Shown one piece after another: positions 5,056 through 5,726 of a stretch of DNA of 5,726 bases. The stretch spans positions 1 to 5,726 of the forward strand of contig JAEYQX010000183.1 of assembly GCA_023409795.1 (NCBI GenBank), written 5' to 3'. How positions within the stretch are numbered: position 1 is the first letter of the stretch; every line of letters starts with the position of its first letter. A program made the translations under genes and the position numbers. The stretch is from Pseudomonadota bacterium. GTDB taxonomy: Bacteria; Pseudomonadota; Alphaproteobacteria; Caulobacterales; Caulobacteraceae. The notes below the pieces were generated by a model. It was not told the origin of the DNA. It was given only the letters and a program-made list of their open reading frames with translations, and did no database searches.

Positions 5056-5726
5056 GCTGCCGGATCAGCGGCAGGAGCCCGTCGCGCCAGGAGGGATAGC
5101 GCGGCCGCCAGCCCAGCTCGGCCTTGGCGCGGGCGTTCGAGAGGCGCTTGTTGTCGTTATAGAAGCGGCGCATCCCCTCAGAGACCGAGGGGTCTTCCAG
5201 CGGGACATCGGGCAGGGACGCAAGGCCCAGCTGGGCCACGGCCCAGTCCAGCACCACCTCGGCCGGGGCCGGCTCGTCGTCGGCCAGGGTATAGGCCTGG
5301 CCCGGGTGGGGATGGGCCATGGAGGCAAAGAAGCCGCCGACGGCATCCTCGACATGGATGCGGTTGAAGACCTGGCCCGGCTTGATGACGCGGCGGGCGG
5401 TGCCGGCCACGATCCGGTCCACCGGCGAGCGGCCGGGGCCATAGATGGCGGGCAGGCGGAAGACCTGGACGGTCAGCCCCATGCCCCGGCCCGCATCCAG
5501 CCAGTCATGCTCGGCCTTGACCCGCCGGGCGCCGTTCAGGCTGGCGGCATTGAGGGGCTCGTCCTCGAAGGCCCAACCGCCGGCCCGGTCGCCATAGACC
5601 GCGCTGGAGGAGACGTAGCCGATCCAGTCGGGATAGGCCCCGGAGGCGCTGAGGGCGGGCAGCAGGGCCTTCAGCGCCGGGCAGCCGCTGGCCTCGGGCG
5701 GGGCGGTGACCAGGATGGCCGAGGCC
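5036..5726 (-). CDS. Atypical SDR / NAD(P)-dependent epimerase-dehydratase-like protein, C-terminal part
   Basis: The frame is open to the window edge, well past the internal methionine at 5482, so the gene starts outside. The 229 visible residues match extended or atypical short-chain dehydrogenases of the YeeZ-like kind. They begin with a Rossmann strand ILVTAPP. Next come IGYVSSSAVYGDRAGGW with the serine-rich active-site strand, then VFRLPAIYGPGRSPVD, FNRIHVEDAVGGF and AYTLADDEPAP. The C-terminus NDNKRLSNARAKAELGWRPRYPSWRDGL is typical of sugar-epimerase-like members. The usual catalytic Y-x-x-x-K is not present. Aligning on the downstream A-E gives N and R in SLNGARRVKAE. Catalysis may thus differ or be absent, as in other atypical SDRs. 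The nucleotide-binding glycine motif would lie outside the window. The substrate cannot be inferred. The gene converges on eipA, and its last codons (QQKGQDA) form part of the shared terminator. Confidence 0.88.
   Translation of the reverse strand, partial: ASAILVTAPPEASGCPALKALLPALSASGAYPDWIGYVSSSAVYGDRAGGWAFEDEPLNAASLNGARRVKAEHDWLDAGRGMGLTVQVFRLPAIYGPGRSPVDRIVAGTARRVIKPGQVFNRIHVEDAVGGFFASMAHPHPGQAYTLADDEPAPAEVVLDWAVAQLGLASLPDVPLEDPSVSEGMRRFYNDNKRLSNARAKAELGWRPRYPSWRDGLLPLIRQQKGQDA

Noticed and set aside
5036..5482. Reading the minus-strand SDR gene as a 148-residue protein starting at the ATG at 5482
   Set aside because: The frame stays open upstream to the window edge and encodes conserved SDR segments (ILVTAPP, YVSSSAVYGD). 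The methionine is internal.

Overview
The window is GC-rich, densely coded DNA that reads like the chromosome of an alphaproteobacterium, most likely in or near the Caulobacterales. The reasons are the codon use, a DUF1134/EipA-type envelope protein (a family I know from Alphaproteobacteria), alphaproteobacterial-looking PheS/PheT sequences, and TTAA-rich CtrA-like half-sites before eipA. No marker fixes the genus. I see no mobile element, CRISPR array, tRNA or rRNA.

Region 1 (2-4251, + strand) looks like one operon. It runs: the 3' part of pheS; two tandem paralogous 130-residue genes of unknown function; complete pheT; and a UPF0114/YqhA-type four-helix membrane protein. Gaps are 11, 4, -4 (ATGA overlap) and 3 nt. 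A strong intrinsic terminator (4221-4251) closes the unit. PheS and PheT form the alpha2beta2 phenylalanyl-tRNA synthetase. In most bacteria the two genes are adjacent, so the two small genes between them are the most unusual part of the window. Both have degenerate pentapeptide-repeat-like runs (C-x-F-x-x) with cysteines at matching positions.

Region 2 (4216-4366) is a 151-nt intergenic stretch. It holds the terminator, a TTAA-rich CtrA-like site with a GGTTAACC palindrome, a perfect 14-bp palindrome and a ribosome binding site. I see no convincing -35/-10 pair.

Region 3 (4367-4987, +) is an eipA homologue. Its signal sequence combines a twin-arginine start with a lipobox, which suggests an exported lipoprotein. 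CtrA control of eipA is reported in Brucella, so the upstream motifs may reflect a conserved circuit.

Region 4 (5036-5726, -) is the C-terminal 229 residues of an atypical short-chain dehydrogenase/reductase-like protein converging on eipA. The hairpin that should terminate eipA lies across the last codons of this gene. Its N-terminus, with the nucleotide-binding glycine motif, is outside the window.
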